Below, one piece after another: positions 25,730 to 33,321 of a stretch of DNA of 64,000 bases; the stretch's first letter is position 1, and every line of letters begins with the position of its first letter. The notes under the pieces are model-generated. The model searched no databases. It saw nothing but the letters and a program-made list of their open reading frames with translations, and was not told the DNA's origin. Made by a program: the position numbers and the translations under genes. The stretch is from Thermoplasmata archaeon (GTDB lineage: Archaea; Thermoplasmatota; Thermoplasmata; RBG-16-68-12). The DNA lies in assembly GCA_036395115.1 (NCBI GenBank), contig DASWDU010000044.1, forward strand, positions 27,441 through 91,440, in the 5' to 3' direction.

Positions 25730-26210
25730 CGGCTACCAGTGCTCCAGTCTCCTTTTGCGCAAGAAACTCCAGCGTGTTTGTGAGGAAGTATTCAACTGAT
25801 TCCTCGGAGGGATCATTACCGTTCGCGATGAGGATCTGTCGAACAACCTTTCGTTGTTCCGATTTCGCGATTTCTCTCCGCTCGAGAGCCTTCACGAGGG
25901 GTTCGTAAATGTTCGCGACAAGACCTTTGGAATTCTGAATCTTCGCGACCACGTTCCATCCACGAGTCCTGACACGGTTCCTTTTGCGTCTGCGCCGGCG
26001 TGCTCTCCCAGGCCTTCTTTCCGTCGATGGGTGGACCCTTTCCGTCGCCGGGTGGGCCCCGGATTCATCATCCACGAGGACTGCGAAAACAACATGGTCC
26101 TTCTCCAGATAGGGATCTACCCCAGCTAGGTCAACTCCATACTGTGTCTTCAGGAGATCCCGAATCTCCTCGACTGGAATCTTGAACAACCGTTCTTCGC
26201 GGACCTTCAT
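25722..26210 (-). CDS. Small unknown partner of the GHKL ATPase, with Arg-rich linker
   Basis: 162 residues, overlapping the GHKL gene by 8 bp, so the two are translationally linked. The N-terminal 50 residues form a compact alpha/beta segment (LFKIPVEEIRDLLKTQYGVDL... HVVFAVLVDD). An Arg-rich linker (RRPGRARRRRRKRNRVRTRG) separates it from a helical C-terminus of about 75 residues (KALERREIAKSEQRKVVRQ). The linker could bind nucleic acid. A TATA box (26229-26242) lies 19-32 bp upstream of ATG 26210, so the operon starts here. No family recognised. Confidence 0.68.
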   Translation of the reverse strand: MKVREERLFKIPVEEIRDLLKTQYGVDLAGVDPYLEKDHVVFAVLVDDESGAHPATERVHPSTERRPGRARRRRRKRNRVRTRGWNVVAKIQNSKGLVANIYEPLVKALERREIAKSEQRKVVRQILIANGNDPSEESVEYFLTNTLEFLAQKETGALVADA

Positions 26211-26228
26211 GGCGTATCCTCTATACGC

Positions 26229-26242
26229 TATAATGTTTATAG
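26229..26242. promoter_or_regulatory. TATA element between the GHKL operon and the RHH-methyltransferase operon
   Basis: TATAATGTTTATAG is the strongest AT block in the intergenic region and is nearly symmetric. It is correctly spaced for ATG 26210 on the minus strand and could also drive the plus-strand RHH/methyltransferase genes. Confidence 0.6.
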
Positions 26243-26538
26243 ACTTTACGGCGGTTTGGGTCGCAGAGGCGGCCAGAAAGAGTATTGTATGTCTAATTCA
26301 TATCCTACGCGATACGAAAACGATATCAGGCGATACTCTGGCAGCTCCAAAACGAGTCCTTGTGACTTTTACGCCAGAGCAATGGCGAATCATCGAGTCG
26401 CTGAAAGGGGAAATGGGAAGAGGAGACGCAGCGGCCGTGAGGACGATTGTGATTTCCTGGTTGATTGAGAAAGGGTTCGCCCTTCAGGCGATTAAGAACA
26501 GGGCACGTAAGAAGACCGGCCATCAGAGGACTTCATGA
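26233..26538 (+). CDS. Ribbon-helix-helix-like regulator (start unresolved)
   Basis: The conserved part is 26338-26538: PKRVLVTFTPEQWRIIESLK, then AAVRTIVISWLIEKGF, a CopG/Arc-type ribbon-helix-helix of about 50 residues with a basic tail. The in-frame ATG at 26233 falls inside the TATA element, so it is unlikely to be the true start. A CTG at 26338 would give MAAPKRVLVTF. Alternatively ATG 26289 in another frame (MSNSYPTRYENDIRRY) would join this frame after a one-base shift near the A-run at 26348. It overlaps the methyltransferase gene as ATGA and may regulate it. Confidence 0.5.
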   Translation: MFIDFTAVWVAEAARKSIVCLIHILRDTKTISGDTLAAPKRVLVTFTPEQWRIIESLKGEMGRGDAAAVRTIVISWLIEKGFALQAIKNRARKKTGHQRTS

Positions 26539-27428
26539 TTCGAGCGAAGCGATCGGTTGACCCTCGCAACCGGTTGAATGATCTCACCGGCAAGGAGTGG
26601 CTACAATTGTCTCGTTCATGGTGGTTCCAGACGGGGCTTGGCAAGAACCATCCTGAGGCCTCAATCGAGGCAATGCATCCCGCTCCATTCTCGTTTCACG
26701 ACATCCGCAAACTTGTGCAGTTTTTCACAAAGCCAGGCATGACTGTCCTCGATCCATTCTGCGGCGTGGCTTCAACATTGAAGGCCGCTGCGTTGTGCGA
26801 GAGGAATGCGATCGGGATCGAACTTTCACCTCGCTGGGTACGCTTGGGGAAACGCCGTCTTGAGGAGGAGTTACCAGAGCATGTTCGATCCAAAGTCCGA
26901 ATCCGATTCATCCGCGGAGATTGCATAAGAAGGCTTCCGAAACTCGCGAGGAAGAGCGTGGACTTCATTGTAACCAGCCCCCCCTACTGGAACATTCTCA
27001 ACAAGGATCCCGATCACAAAGTAATCTCCGAGAGATTAGATCGAGGTCTAGAGACTCGCTACTCGAAGAGCCTGTCGGACCTGGGGAATGTCGATGATTA
27101 TGACACATATTTGATGAAGTTGCGTCGAGCATTCCGGCAATGCCTTGGGGTTCTCAAGCGTGGACGATACATGGTGGTGATTGTCGGCGACTTCCGTCAC
27201 AAAAGCGTGTTCTACCCATTCCACATCCACGCTGCGGTTGAAGGCGAGAAAGCCGGTTTCCGCCTTCGCGGGGTACTCCTGCTCATCCAAGGCGAAAAGC
27301 GGTTGTTTCCCTACGGATACCCCTTTGACTTTGTTCCGAATATCCATCATCAGTACGCACTGATCTTCCAGCGACCAGTTCGCTCGGCACCAAATCCTTC
27401 TCGAGTCTTCGGCATGAACGGACTATAG
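26535..27428 (+). CDS. DNA methyltransferase, SPPY type (N4-cytosine or N6-adenine)
   Basis: Amino-group DNA methyltransferase. SAM-binding motif I is VLDPFCGVAST (71-81), followed by GIELSPRW as motif II. Catalytic motif IV is TSPPYW (147-152); SPPY is most often found in m4C enzymes. Motif I precedes motif IV, unlike the usual beta order for m4C enzymes. The C-terminus is short and there is no separate target-recognition domain that I can see. ATG 26535 overlaps the RHH stop by 4 bp. No classic cognate restriction gene is adjacent, but two PD-(D/E)xK-like genes lie within 5 kb. Confidence 0.85.
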   Translation: MIRAKRSVDPRNRLNDLTGKEWLQLSRSWWFQTGLGKNHPEASIEAMHPAPFSFHDIRKLVQFFTKPGMTVLDPFCGVASTLKAAALCERNAIGIELSPRWVRLGKRRLEEELPEHVRSKVRIRFIRGDCIRRLPKLARKSVDFIVTSPPYWNILNKDPDHKVISERLDRGLETRYSKSLSDLGNVDDYDTYLMKLRRAFRQCLGVLKRGRYMVVIVGDFRHKSVFYPFHIHAAVEGEKAGFRLRGVLLLIQGEKRLFPYGYPFDFVPNIHHQYALIFQRPVRSAPNPSRVFGMNGL

Positions 27429-27567
27429 GGTTCCGTTCACTCTTACACTGGGGAGCGTGTCGACTTGGAGCGATTACTCACTGGCGAACGGTGGTGATTT
27501 GGCGCAATCGTCTTGGACCCCAATCTGGGGCGCAGCATCCTCAAAAATGATGCGGGTCGCACGAGGG

Positions 27568-28314
27568 TTATGTGACGAGCCGAACTGCGTTACTGACTAT
27601 GCGCGAAGCCTCTTTCTGCAAGATTTCGTACTTGGCGGCCGCATTAGGGTCTTCTCCGGCATGTTTGAGAACGCCGACGAGGAACTCGAATTTCTTCAAT
27701 GCAGCTCCGAGGACCGAGACATCAACTTCCCGGCCTCCGCGATCTGGATCCAGTAGCGCAATGATGTCACTTCGGTCCTTGATGACTTTTGTTTTCTCCC
27801 ACGCTGGATTTCGACTCTGGTTATTCTCAAGGCGGTACGATCGGTCGTAGGCAGCTTTCAGCTTGAACAGAACGAGCAACGCACGTGAAGGGACCAGCAC
27901 GGGTATCCTACCGAGAGTGCGTTCTATGGTCTGTCCCTCCAAAATCGAGAAGTTCAGTCTGTGTTTTCGACCCATGAAATAGTCATCTGCCTCTCGACGG
28001 GCAAACTCGACCACGATTTCGTCGGGAGGGGTCCCCTTCCTCATCGTAAGCCATCGTCGTGACTCGGTTCTGTCTTCGGTGTATCCATGGTTTTTGGCAA
28101 GCCAGTAACCAAGCCGTTTTCGAGTCTCAGAATTAGTCACGATGTCGATGTCGACGCTACCGTAATAGTCGTTGTACAGGTATACCGCCCAGCCGCCGAT
28201 GAGAACGGCAGGCTGCAGGCCAGGTCCGCCGCTCTTATTGTATTCAGCGACTTTTGCGAGTATTATCTCGAGTTCTCGAAAGCTGAGTTCGACGAGAGTG
28301 TCACGGATGGGCAT
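27568..28314 (-). CDS. AbiEii-like nucleotidyltransferase (type IV toxin candidate)
   Basis: Nucleotidyltransferase fold: LIGGWAVYLYNDYYGSVDID at residues 38-57 gives the GG(W) motif and the Asp55-x-Asp57 metal pair. The following FKLKAAYDRS and DRSDIIALLDPD match the AbiEii/AbiGii toxin class. Length 248. Its start overlaps by 14 bp the end of a gene with an AbiEi-like winged helix. This order, antitoxin-like then nucleotidyltransferase, is that of type IV toxin-antitoxin operons. Toxicity is inferred from the family only. Confidence 0.78.
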   Translation of the reverse strand: MPIRDTLVELSFRELEIILAKVAEYNKSGGPGLQPAVLIGGWAVYLYNDYYGSVDIDIVTNSETRKRLGYWLAKNHGYTEDRTESRRWLTMRKGTPPDEIVVEFARREADDYFMGRKHRLNFSILEGQTIERTLGRIPVLVPSRALLVLFKLKAAYDRSYRLENNQSRNPAWEKTKVIKDRSDIIALLDPDRGGREVDVSVLGAALKKFEFLVGVLKHAGEDPNAAAKYEILQKEASRIVSNAVRLVT

Positions 28315-29278
28315 AGGGCTTCACCATCTCGAGCGCAAGATCACGTGAGCTGAACCCCAGCCCTGCGATATCCAATAGAGTCAGTTCCCAACTGGCCATC
28401 AGGATACCTTGGATGGATTCCAGCCCCTCCAACGGCCGGTCTGGTTTGAAAACGTTAGCCGTGACTTTGCCTGCGCCCGAGCCTACCAGTCCCAGATCAT
28501 CTTCAGCGAGATAGAGATCGATCGACTTGAACTGCCGAGAATATCCTGTGCGAAGGGTTGCAGAGGTTCGCGCTGTGAATGCAAAATGAGCCCCAGCCCG
28601 CTTGAGGATTCGCGTTAGTTGTCGCGCTCCTTCGAACGCATTGTCGTATTCTGACGCAAAGACGCCGACTCTGAGGCTTTCGAAAGGCCTCTCCCAGGCA
28701 ACACCATTGAGAAGCTTCTCCACGTCAAGGAATCGCACCATTGAGCCTTGCCGACCTGCAATGCCTTCTCTGACTAGCCTCTGGACCGTCGCATGCGCCC
28801 AGGCATACGACACCTTGGACTTCAGAGCGAGTTGGCGTATGCTCGTGGTTCGAAGCTCGAGAAGTCGGCAGACTACCCGCCAGGCCTTCGGACCAGTCAA
28901 CCGTGAAGCCTCACGTGACCCGGGACCCTGTGAAGGCTGGATCTCCCTGGACAGGAGCTGTGGCGGGGGCTCAAGTGCATCAGCTCCGATCCTGCGCAGA
29001 AGGCCGTCGACACTCGGGGGCACCTCCCGTGACACAAGGATTGGCCGGATCTTCAGATTTGGATAACGAGCCTCGTACAAATCGCGATACAAGGCGAGTT
29101 GGGCAACATCGCTCTGTGTAGCGCGCCTGGCTTTCACTTCGATTACGTAGAGAGTCCGACCGTCTCTTGCGGTAAAATCTGGTCGAATTGAGTCGACTGC
29201 AGGCTCGCGTTTGAGTGATTTCTCAGGGAGATGGAGTCGATCGATGATATAGAACTCGAGCGGTTCTGGGGCCGGCAT
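28301..29278 (-). CDS. PD-(D/E)xK nuclease fused to AbiEi-like winged-helix antitoxin module
   Basis: 325 residues from ATG 29278, which sits 23-32 bp from the TATA box CTTATATAG; an upstream in-frame start at 29317 would lie before the TATA box. Residues 31-60 hold a PD-(D/E)xK site: IRPDFTARDG (Asp34), then LYVIEVKARRATQSDVAQL (Glu47-Val-Lys49 plus Gln55/60), as in NucS-like enzymes. Residues about 130-195 form a winged helix (TSIRQLALKSKVSYAWAHA). The C-terminal 130 residues resemble AbiEi_2-type regulators. AbiEi proteins normally lack a nuclease, so the fusion is unusual. Confidence 0.72.
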   Translation of the reverse strand: MPAPEPLEFYIIDRLHLPEKSLKREPAVDSIRPDFTARDGRTLYVIEVKARRATQSDVAQLALYRDLYEARYPNLKIRPILVSREVPPSVDGLLRRIGADALEPPPQLLSREIQPSQGPGSREASRLTGPKAWRVVCRLLELRTTSIRQLALKSKVSYAWAHATVQRLVREGIAGRQGSMVRFLDVEKLLNGVAWERPFESLRVGVFASEYDNAFEGARQLTRILKRAGAHFAFTARTSATLRTGYSRQFKSIDLYLAEDDLGLVGSGAGKVTANVFKPDRPLEGLESIQGILMASWELTLLDIAGLGFSSRDLALEMVKPYAHP

Positions 29279-29302
29279 GCTATATCGTACTGCAACGATA
29301 CT

Positions 29303-29335
29303 ATATAAGTATATCACTGATATATGTCACTGATA
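29303..29335 (-). promoter_or_regulatory. TATA box and tandem TCACTGATA operator-like repeats
   Basis: The TATA box (ACTTATATAG, minus strand, 29301-29310) serves ATG 29278. TCACTGATA occurs at 29314-29322 and again at 29327-29335, 13 bp apart, directly upstream of the TATA box. Such paired repeats are typical of autoregulated toxin-antitoxin promoters, and the winged helix of the downstream protein is the natural candidate binder (inference). Confidence 0.5.
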
Positions 29336-29463
29336 ATCTCGCGCGCCATCGCCATAATACGATATGGCTGAAATCTCAGCATTCGATAGCAACACTATGA
29401 CGCGATTGTCTTCCCCGCAGGTTCCTCCATTTCAGTTGTTCGCATGAAGAGCATCGCGCGAAT

Positions 29464-30183
29464 TCAGAGCTCCGAGGAAAGGACTGTTTCTGCTCCATTT
29501 ACGAACCTCTCGATGAAGTCAGCACAGGACTCTGCATCCGCCCTGGCGATATCTCGTCGTCTTCCACCACCCCTTCGCCTGCCTATGCGGTCGTGTTCGT
29601 GGGCGATCTGGTTTCGTCTTTCGGCCCATCTGGACAAGCGGGATCTGATGGTGTCCTCCTCGAGGTCTATTTCCTCTCCAACTTTCGAGAAGAAATCCTC
29701 AACGCCGAGAAGCTTGACTGCGTCGAGGACCTTGTCAGGTTTCATGTAGGACAGCGTATACAGCCGATCCTTCAGGACAGCTTTGATTTTCTCGTGTGGC
29801 CTGTTGTAGTATCGCAGCATCCTCTCCACCTCGAGGACCGGCATGGCCATGTTGCCTAGAGGCCCCGGCATTTTCTCGATGTCCGCATTCAAAATCGGAA
29901 CGATGGCGTCCTCAATCTTCTGGTGGAAATAGGCATCAAGAGCGCTCAACGAGAAGACAACAGCAGACCGGAGAAGCTCCTTCCTGTCCTCGGTAAGAAG
30001 GCCGGCGGTGCGAGCCGTTTTGTCATAGATTGCAATCAAGTTGCGTGCCGACTTGATGTTCTCCCCGAAATCCTCGAAAGCGGTCAAGCTTGCTTGCCAG
30101 CCACGAACCCCTTCGGTAGGGCCATAATTCTTTCGGCCTATGCCTCTAGAGTGGCGGCATGATGCGATTGTCTCGCCTTCCAA
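29464..30183 (-). CDS. HEPN-domain protein (RiboL-PSP type)
   Basis: 239 residues. The HEPN RNase signature Rx4H is at Arg190-Asn-Gln-Ile-Ala-His195, in SRWAERRNQIAHEHDR. The earlier helix LSALDAYFHQKIEDAI matches the RiboL-PSP branch. Such proteins are RNases in toxin-antitoxin and abortive-infection systems. The TTG start at 30183 lies about 27 bp from the shared element at 30208-30226. It is not adjacent to a small MNT antitoxin gene, but the AbiEii-like nucleotidyltransferase is 1.1 kb downstream on the same strand. Confidence 0.75.
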   Translation of the reverse strand: MEGETIASCRHSRGIGRKNYGPTEGVRGWQASLTAFEDFGENIKSARNLIAIYDKTARTAGLLTEDRKELLRSAVVFSLSALDAYFHQKIEDAIVPILNADIEKMPGPLGNMAMPVLEVERMLRYYNRPHEKIKAVLKDRLYTLSYMKPDKVLDAVKLLGVEDFFSKVGEEIDLEEDTIRSRLSRWAERRNQIAHEHDRIGRRRGGGRRRDIARADAESCADFIERFVNGAETVLSSEL

Positions 30184-30207
30184 GTTCTAGATCGCCTGCT
30201 GGCCTTC

Positions 30208-30226
30208 TCGGGGGAAAAGGTCTAAG
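30208..30226. promoter_or_regulatory. Shared divergent promoter of two HEPN-motif genes
   Basis: GGTCTAAGCTACC holds GTCTAAGCT on the plus strand (toward ATG 30251, about 29 bp away) and AGCTTAGAC on the minus strand (toward TTG 30183, about 27 bp away). One near-palindromic element can therefore position both leaderless transcripts. Confidence 0.4.
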
Positions 30227-30250
30227 CTACCGACGAAGAGTCACGAATGA

Positions 30251-31156
30251 ATGCGGGATCCCAGGGACGAGTTGCGGACCCTAGTCGATCGGGGCAAATT
30301 CCTGATTCAGGAGGCGGAGGGTGTCAAACAGGCTAGTAGGTCTTTGGATCCGAACGTCCAATTGGGAGTTGGAGTGTTCGATCTCGCGGTTGGGCTAAGA
30401 GGACGAAAGAGGCTAGCCGCGGCTCTGGGAAAGACGTGGCTTCGAGGAAACCTCGTTCAGCGCTACTCGTCTCTGACAAAGAACTTCGATCAATGGTACA
30501 CCGAGACGGTTGCCACGCTGCGGAGAATCTCGGTCGCTAGGAAGAACCTGGCTCACGGCGGCAACAGCTCCGCTCTCGTGAAACGCCTCGCCACGGCCAA
30601 GACCTACCGGAGGCTCGACACCCAGATTGCGAAGGCCGTCGGAACCTTGGAGGCCATCGCATCGGAAGACTTGGTCTACAATGACGAGATCGACGAACTC
30701 CGTTTCCAACGGAAGAAGGAGGCATTCGAGGAGCTTCGTAGGGGCAGAGAGGAGCAACTCCTGGACCTGAGGAAAGTAGCCCCGGAACTCGGTTCTGTCA
30801 AACTCGAAAACCGTCAAGAACTTCGGACTCAGCTGGCCGGTCATCCCGAGGTCGCTCGGATGATTGAGGGAGCGTTGGACACCCTTTCGACGACCGGAGC
30901 CGACGCGAACAGGCAAGCCCTTGCCTCTTGCCGTTCAGCGATCGAACTTCTCCTAATCGAGATGACCGGAGAAACTGAGTGGCGGACAGGGCTTAATGAG
31001 CTCGCCGCGGGGACCCGCAAGAAGTTGGTGGCCGGCACGTATGCCTTTCTTTCCGGGTATGGGTCGCACCCCGGAGGCGTTACAACGAAGCGGGATGCAG
31101 AGTATGGGATACGAATGACTATCGCGTCGTGCTTGTGGCTCCTGGGTCGCACTTAG
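30251..31156 (+). CDS. Abortive-infection-like protein with HEPN-type motif
   Basis: 301 residues, mostly helical. A candidate HEPN motif, Arg97-Lys-Asn-Leu-Ala-His102, is in RISVARKNLAHGGNSS. A charged coiled segment follows (FQRKKEAFEELRRGREEQ). The C-terminal 90 residues (ALASCRSAIELLLIEMTG... FLSGYGSHPGG... AEYGIRMTIASCLWLLGR) resemble the C-terminal domain of Abi-type proteins that often sit behind effector or sensor domains. The exact family is not certain. It is divergent from another HEPN gene across about 70 bp. Confidence 0.62.
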   Translation: MRDPRDELRTLVDRGKFLIQEAEGVKQASRSLDPNVQLGVGVFDLAVGLRGRKRLAAALGKTWLRGNLVQRYSSLTKNFDQWYTETVATLRRISVARKNLAHGGNSSALVKRLATAKTYRRLDTQIAKAVGTLEAIASEDLVYNDEIDELRFQRKKEAFEELRRGREEQLLDLRKVAPELGSVKLENRQELRTQLAGHPEVARMIEGALDTLSTTGADANRQALASCRSAIELLLIEMTGETEWRTGLNELAAGTRKKLVAGTYAFLSGYGSHPGGVTTKRDAEYGIRMTIASCLWLLGRT

Positions 31157-31255
31157 GAATTCCGGTTGGCATTGTCTCGAAAATTGTAGCGAGAGCCCAT
31201 CAGGGTACGAAGTGCGTTCCCTCGATGCAAGGTTCCATAAGTAGTCGTCCGTCGT

Positions 31256-32542
31256 ATGCTCAGGACTGTGGGTGTAAGAAAGAGCAAAAATTGGCTCGAT
31301 TTGCTCCATGAGGACCCCAAGCTTGCCGACGACAGAGGTCGCTTTGAAGCTGCGTCCGACCTAGTCGAAGGTGTCTTCGGCGCTGAATGGTTGTCAAGCG
31401 AACTTTCGAAGCCCCCGCGGCGCAGGCACGAGCTAGCGAACTGGTGGAAGGTTGGTGGAATCGTGAGTGCGTGGAGTATTCGAGGGCTCGCTGAGGATAT
31501 CGGGGCTGTGCAAAATGCCAGACAATTTGACCAGATTTTGGCAAGACTTCGTAGCCCAATCGAGTTCGGATCGGCACGTTACGAGGTGCACTGCGCGGCC
31601 CTCGTGGCGCGGGCAGGCGAGGTCAACCTCGAATTCGCCCCTGATGTTCCGCCCGGCAAAGCCGATTTCGCATTCGACGCAGGGGGGCAGCGAATCTTCA
31701 ATGAATGTAAGAAACTGGGAATCTCGAACGCGGAGAAGGCCTTTCTCAACTTGTTTGTCCGTTTGCGAGATCGAATCTACCGAATGGTCTCCGATTCCGA
31801 CTCCGGGTTCCTCGAAGTCCGCATTCGTTCCCGGCTTCTGCCACGTGAAACACCAATCCTTCCAACGATCAATACAGTGGAGCGCCTCATCAAGGGCTAT
31901 GACGGACGATTCGCAAGAGTCGTTTCGGGGCCCGTAGATGCTAGCATTTTCCCCTTGAGGGCCCGGATACGACCACAGGATTCGGAACCTGATGTCGGGC
32001 CAGGTGGATCCATCTTCTCTGCACCGCCGCCACGGATTGCTTTTCGTCCCAGGCTCCGGGGAGTTGAATTGTGGACCAAATTTGACCTTACCGCGGGCGT
32101 CTACGTTGAGTCGCCGTGGGTCCTATATGTGGAGTGCGCGAGAGACCCGCGAGAGACCACACGTATTGAGAGCATCCTGAAAAGGGTTGCGAAACAACTC
32201 CCCCGGGACACGCCGAACCTCCTCTGGCTAGGTACCACACAGTACCAAGATCACGAGTCAATCGCCAACGAATTGAGGAAACGATTCGGACGAGGCCTTA
32301 ACAGGCGTCTTAGCGGTGTGATGCTCACACTTCCCACAGTGTACCGCAGTGCTGACATTCTCTCCTGGCTCGATTGGCTCCAGTTTGTCGAGCACCCTAA
32401 CCCATGGATCAGACTTCCCGAGGTACCCTTTTCAGCTATGGGTCTCGTTACACAGATGAAGTCCCAGGGTGACAGGGTTCCATTCCCTGCCAATCGGTAC
32501 TCCCTCCGCTTCCTGTACTGGAAACGAGTCGCCGCATACTGA
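31256..32542 (+). CDS. Putative PD-(D/E)xK-fold protein
   Basis: 428 residues. Residues 103-153 fit a PD-(D/E)xK core: FGSARYEVHCAALVARAG, VNLEFAPDVPPGKADFAFD (Asp137) and RIFNECKKLG (Glu150-Cys-Lys152). The rest has no motif I can name; the C-terminal half includes 'VYVESPWVLYVECARDP'. It is the last gene of the island on the plus strand and is convergent with a GC-rich housekeeping-type gene. It may be a restriction-like nuclease acting with one of the neighbours, but this is inference. Confidence 0.6.
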   Translation: MLRTVGVRKSKNWLDLLHEDPKLADDRGRFEAASDLVEGVFGAEWLSSELSKPPRRRHELANWWKVGGIVSAWSIRGLAEDIGAVQNARQFDQILARLRSPIEFGSARYEVHCAALVARAGEVNLEFAPDVPPGKADFAFDAGGQRIFNECKKLGISNAEKAFLNLFVRLRDRIYRMVSDSDSGFLEVRIRSRLLPRETPILPTINTVERLIKGYDGRFARVVSGPVDASIFPLRARIRPQDSEPDVGPGGSIFSAPPPRIAFRPRLRGVELWTKFDLTAGVYVESPWVLYVECARDPRETTRIESILKRVAKQLPRDTPNLLWLGTTQYQDHESIANELRKRFGRGLNRRLSGVMLTLPTVYRSADILSWLDWLQFVEHPNPWIRLPEVPFSAMGLVTQMKSQGDRVPFPANRYSLRFLYWKRVAAY

Positions 32543-32641
32543 ATCGTTGCGAAACTGCTCGCGGTGATTAGAATCGCGATTTTCATTTAGGCAGTCGTGT
32601 AGCATGGCACTATGTATGAACTGCCTCTTCCAGAGACGGCA

Positions 32642-33232
32642 TCAGCCACTAATTCCAGAGTACGATTCGCGCGAGACCTCGCGCACGATGTGCTGGAAGA
32701 GCTGGTGACCCAGGCGAGTCGCGTCGTCCAATCGATCCGGGGAGACGACCTTCGCCGTGACGACGAGCTGTCCCGGTCGGATGAACGTCTCGAGTCGGAT
32801 CGCATCGTCCTCGAGCGCCCACGCGAGGCGCATCCCTTCCGCGAACTCGGAAAGCCCGTACCAGCGGAGCGGCCCGATCCAGGCCCCGCGGAGCGCCTGG
32901 ACGAGGGTCCTCAGATCGAGGTTCGCGGGCAGGTAGGTCTGGAGGATCGTGATGCCCGGCTCTTCGGGCCGAAGGCTTCCCGGACTCAGGACCTGCATCG
33001 CCCTGGACGTCACCCGGTAACCGAGCTCCGTGTGCTCGACGAGGTCGTCGTCCGCGAGCCGGTGGAGGGCGCGGGACAGTTGTTCCGGATGGATGCCCAG
33101 ACGGCGGCGCAGCCCTTGGAATGCCACCTGCGACGACGGATCCTGGGAGAGGAACTCGAGGACCTCCCGGTCGTGTTCTCGGAGGTCCAACGGGAGAGGT
33201 CCGATGCGAGGTTCGCCGTTCTCCGGCACCAT
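32642..33232 (-). CDS. Winged-helix regulator-like protein
   Basis: 196 residues from ATG 33232, which lies 28-34 bp from ATTTATC (33260-33266), so leaderless; longer in-frame starts upstream run through the promoter and the next gene. The N-terminal winged helix is EHDREVLEFLSQDPSSQVAF, then LRRRLGIHPEQLSRALHRLADDDLVEH. The C-terminal domain of about 110 residues (GITILQTYLPANLDLRTLVQALRGAWIGP) may be a ligand or dimer domain. GC-rich codons mark the return to the core genome. Confidence 0.72.
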   Translation of the reverse strand: MVPENGEPRIGPLPLDLREHDREVLEFLSQDPSSQVAFQGLRRRLGIHPEQLSRALHRLADDDLVEHTELGYRVTSRAMQVLSPGSLRPEEPGITILQTYLPANLDLRTLVQALRGAWIGPLRWYGLSEFAEGMRLAWALEDDAIRLETFIRPGQLVVTAKVVSPDRLDDATRLGHQLFQHIVREVSRESYSGISG

Positions 33233-33321
33233 CGTCCCGCGCTCAGGACGTCCGCGGCGGATAAATCTGCGGCCGCGAGAATCGAAAGGGAGAAGAGGGA
33301 CGGTCGCGGCCTGGAGGTCGA

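Noticed and set aside
27457..27756. 99-codon frame antisense to the AbiEii-like gene
   Set aside because: The opposite strand has a convincing nucleotidyltransferase; this frame has no recognisable feature.
20188..32641. The island as a prophage or integrated plasmid
   Set aside because: No capsid, portal, terminase, replication initiator or integrase motif is visible in any gene.
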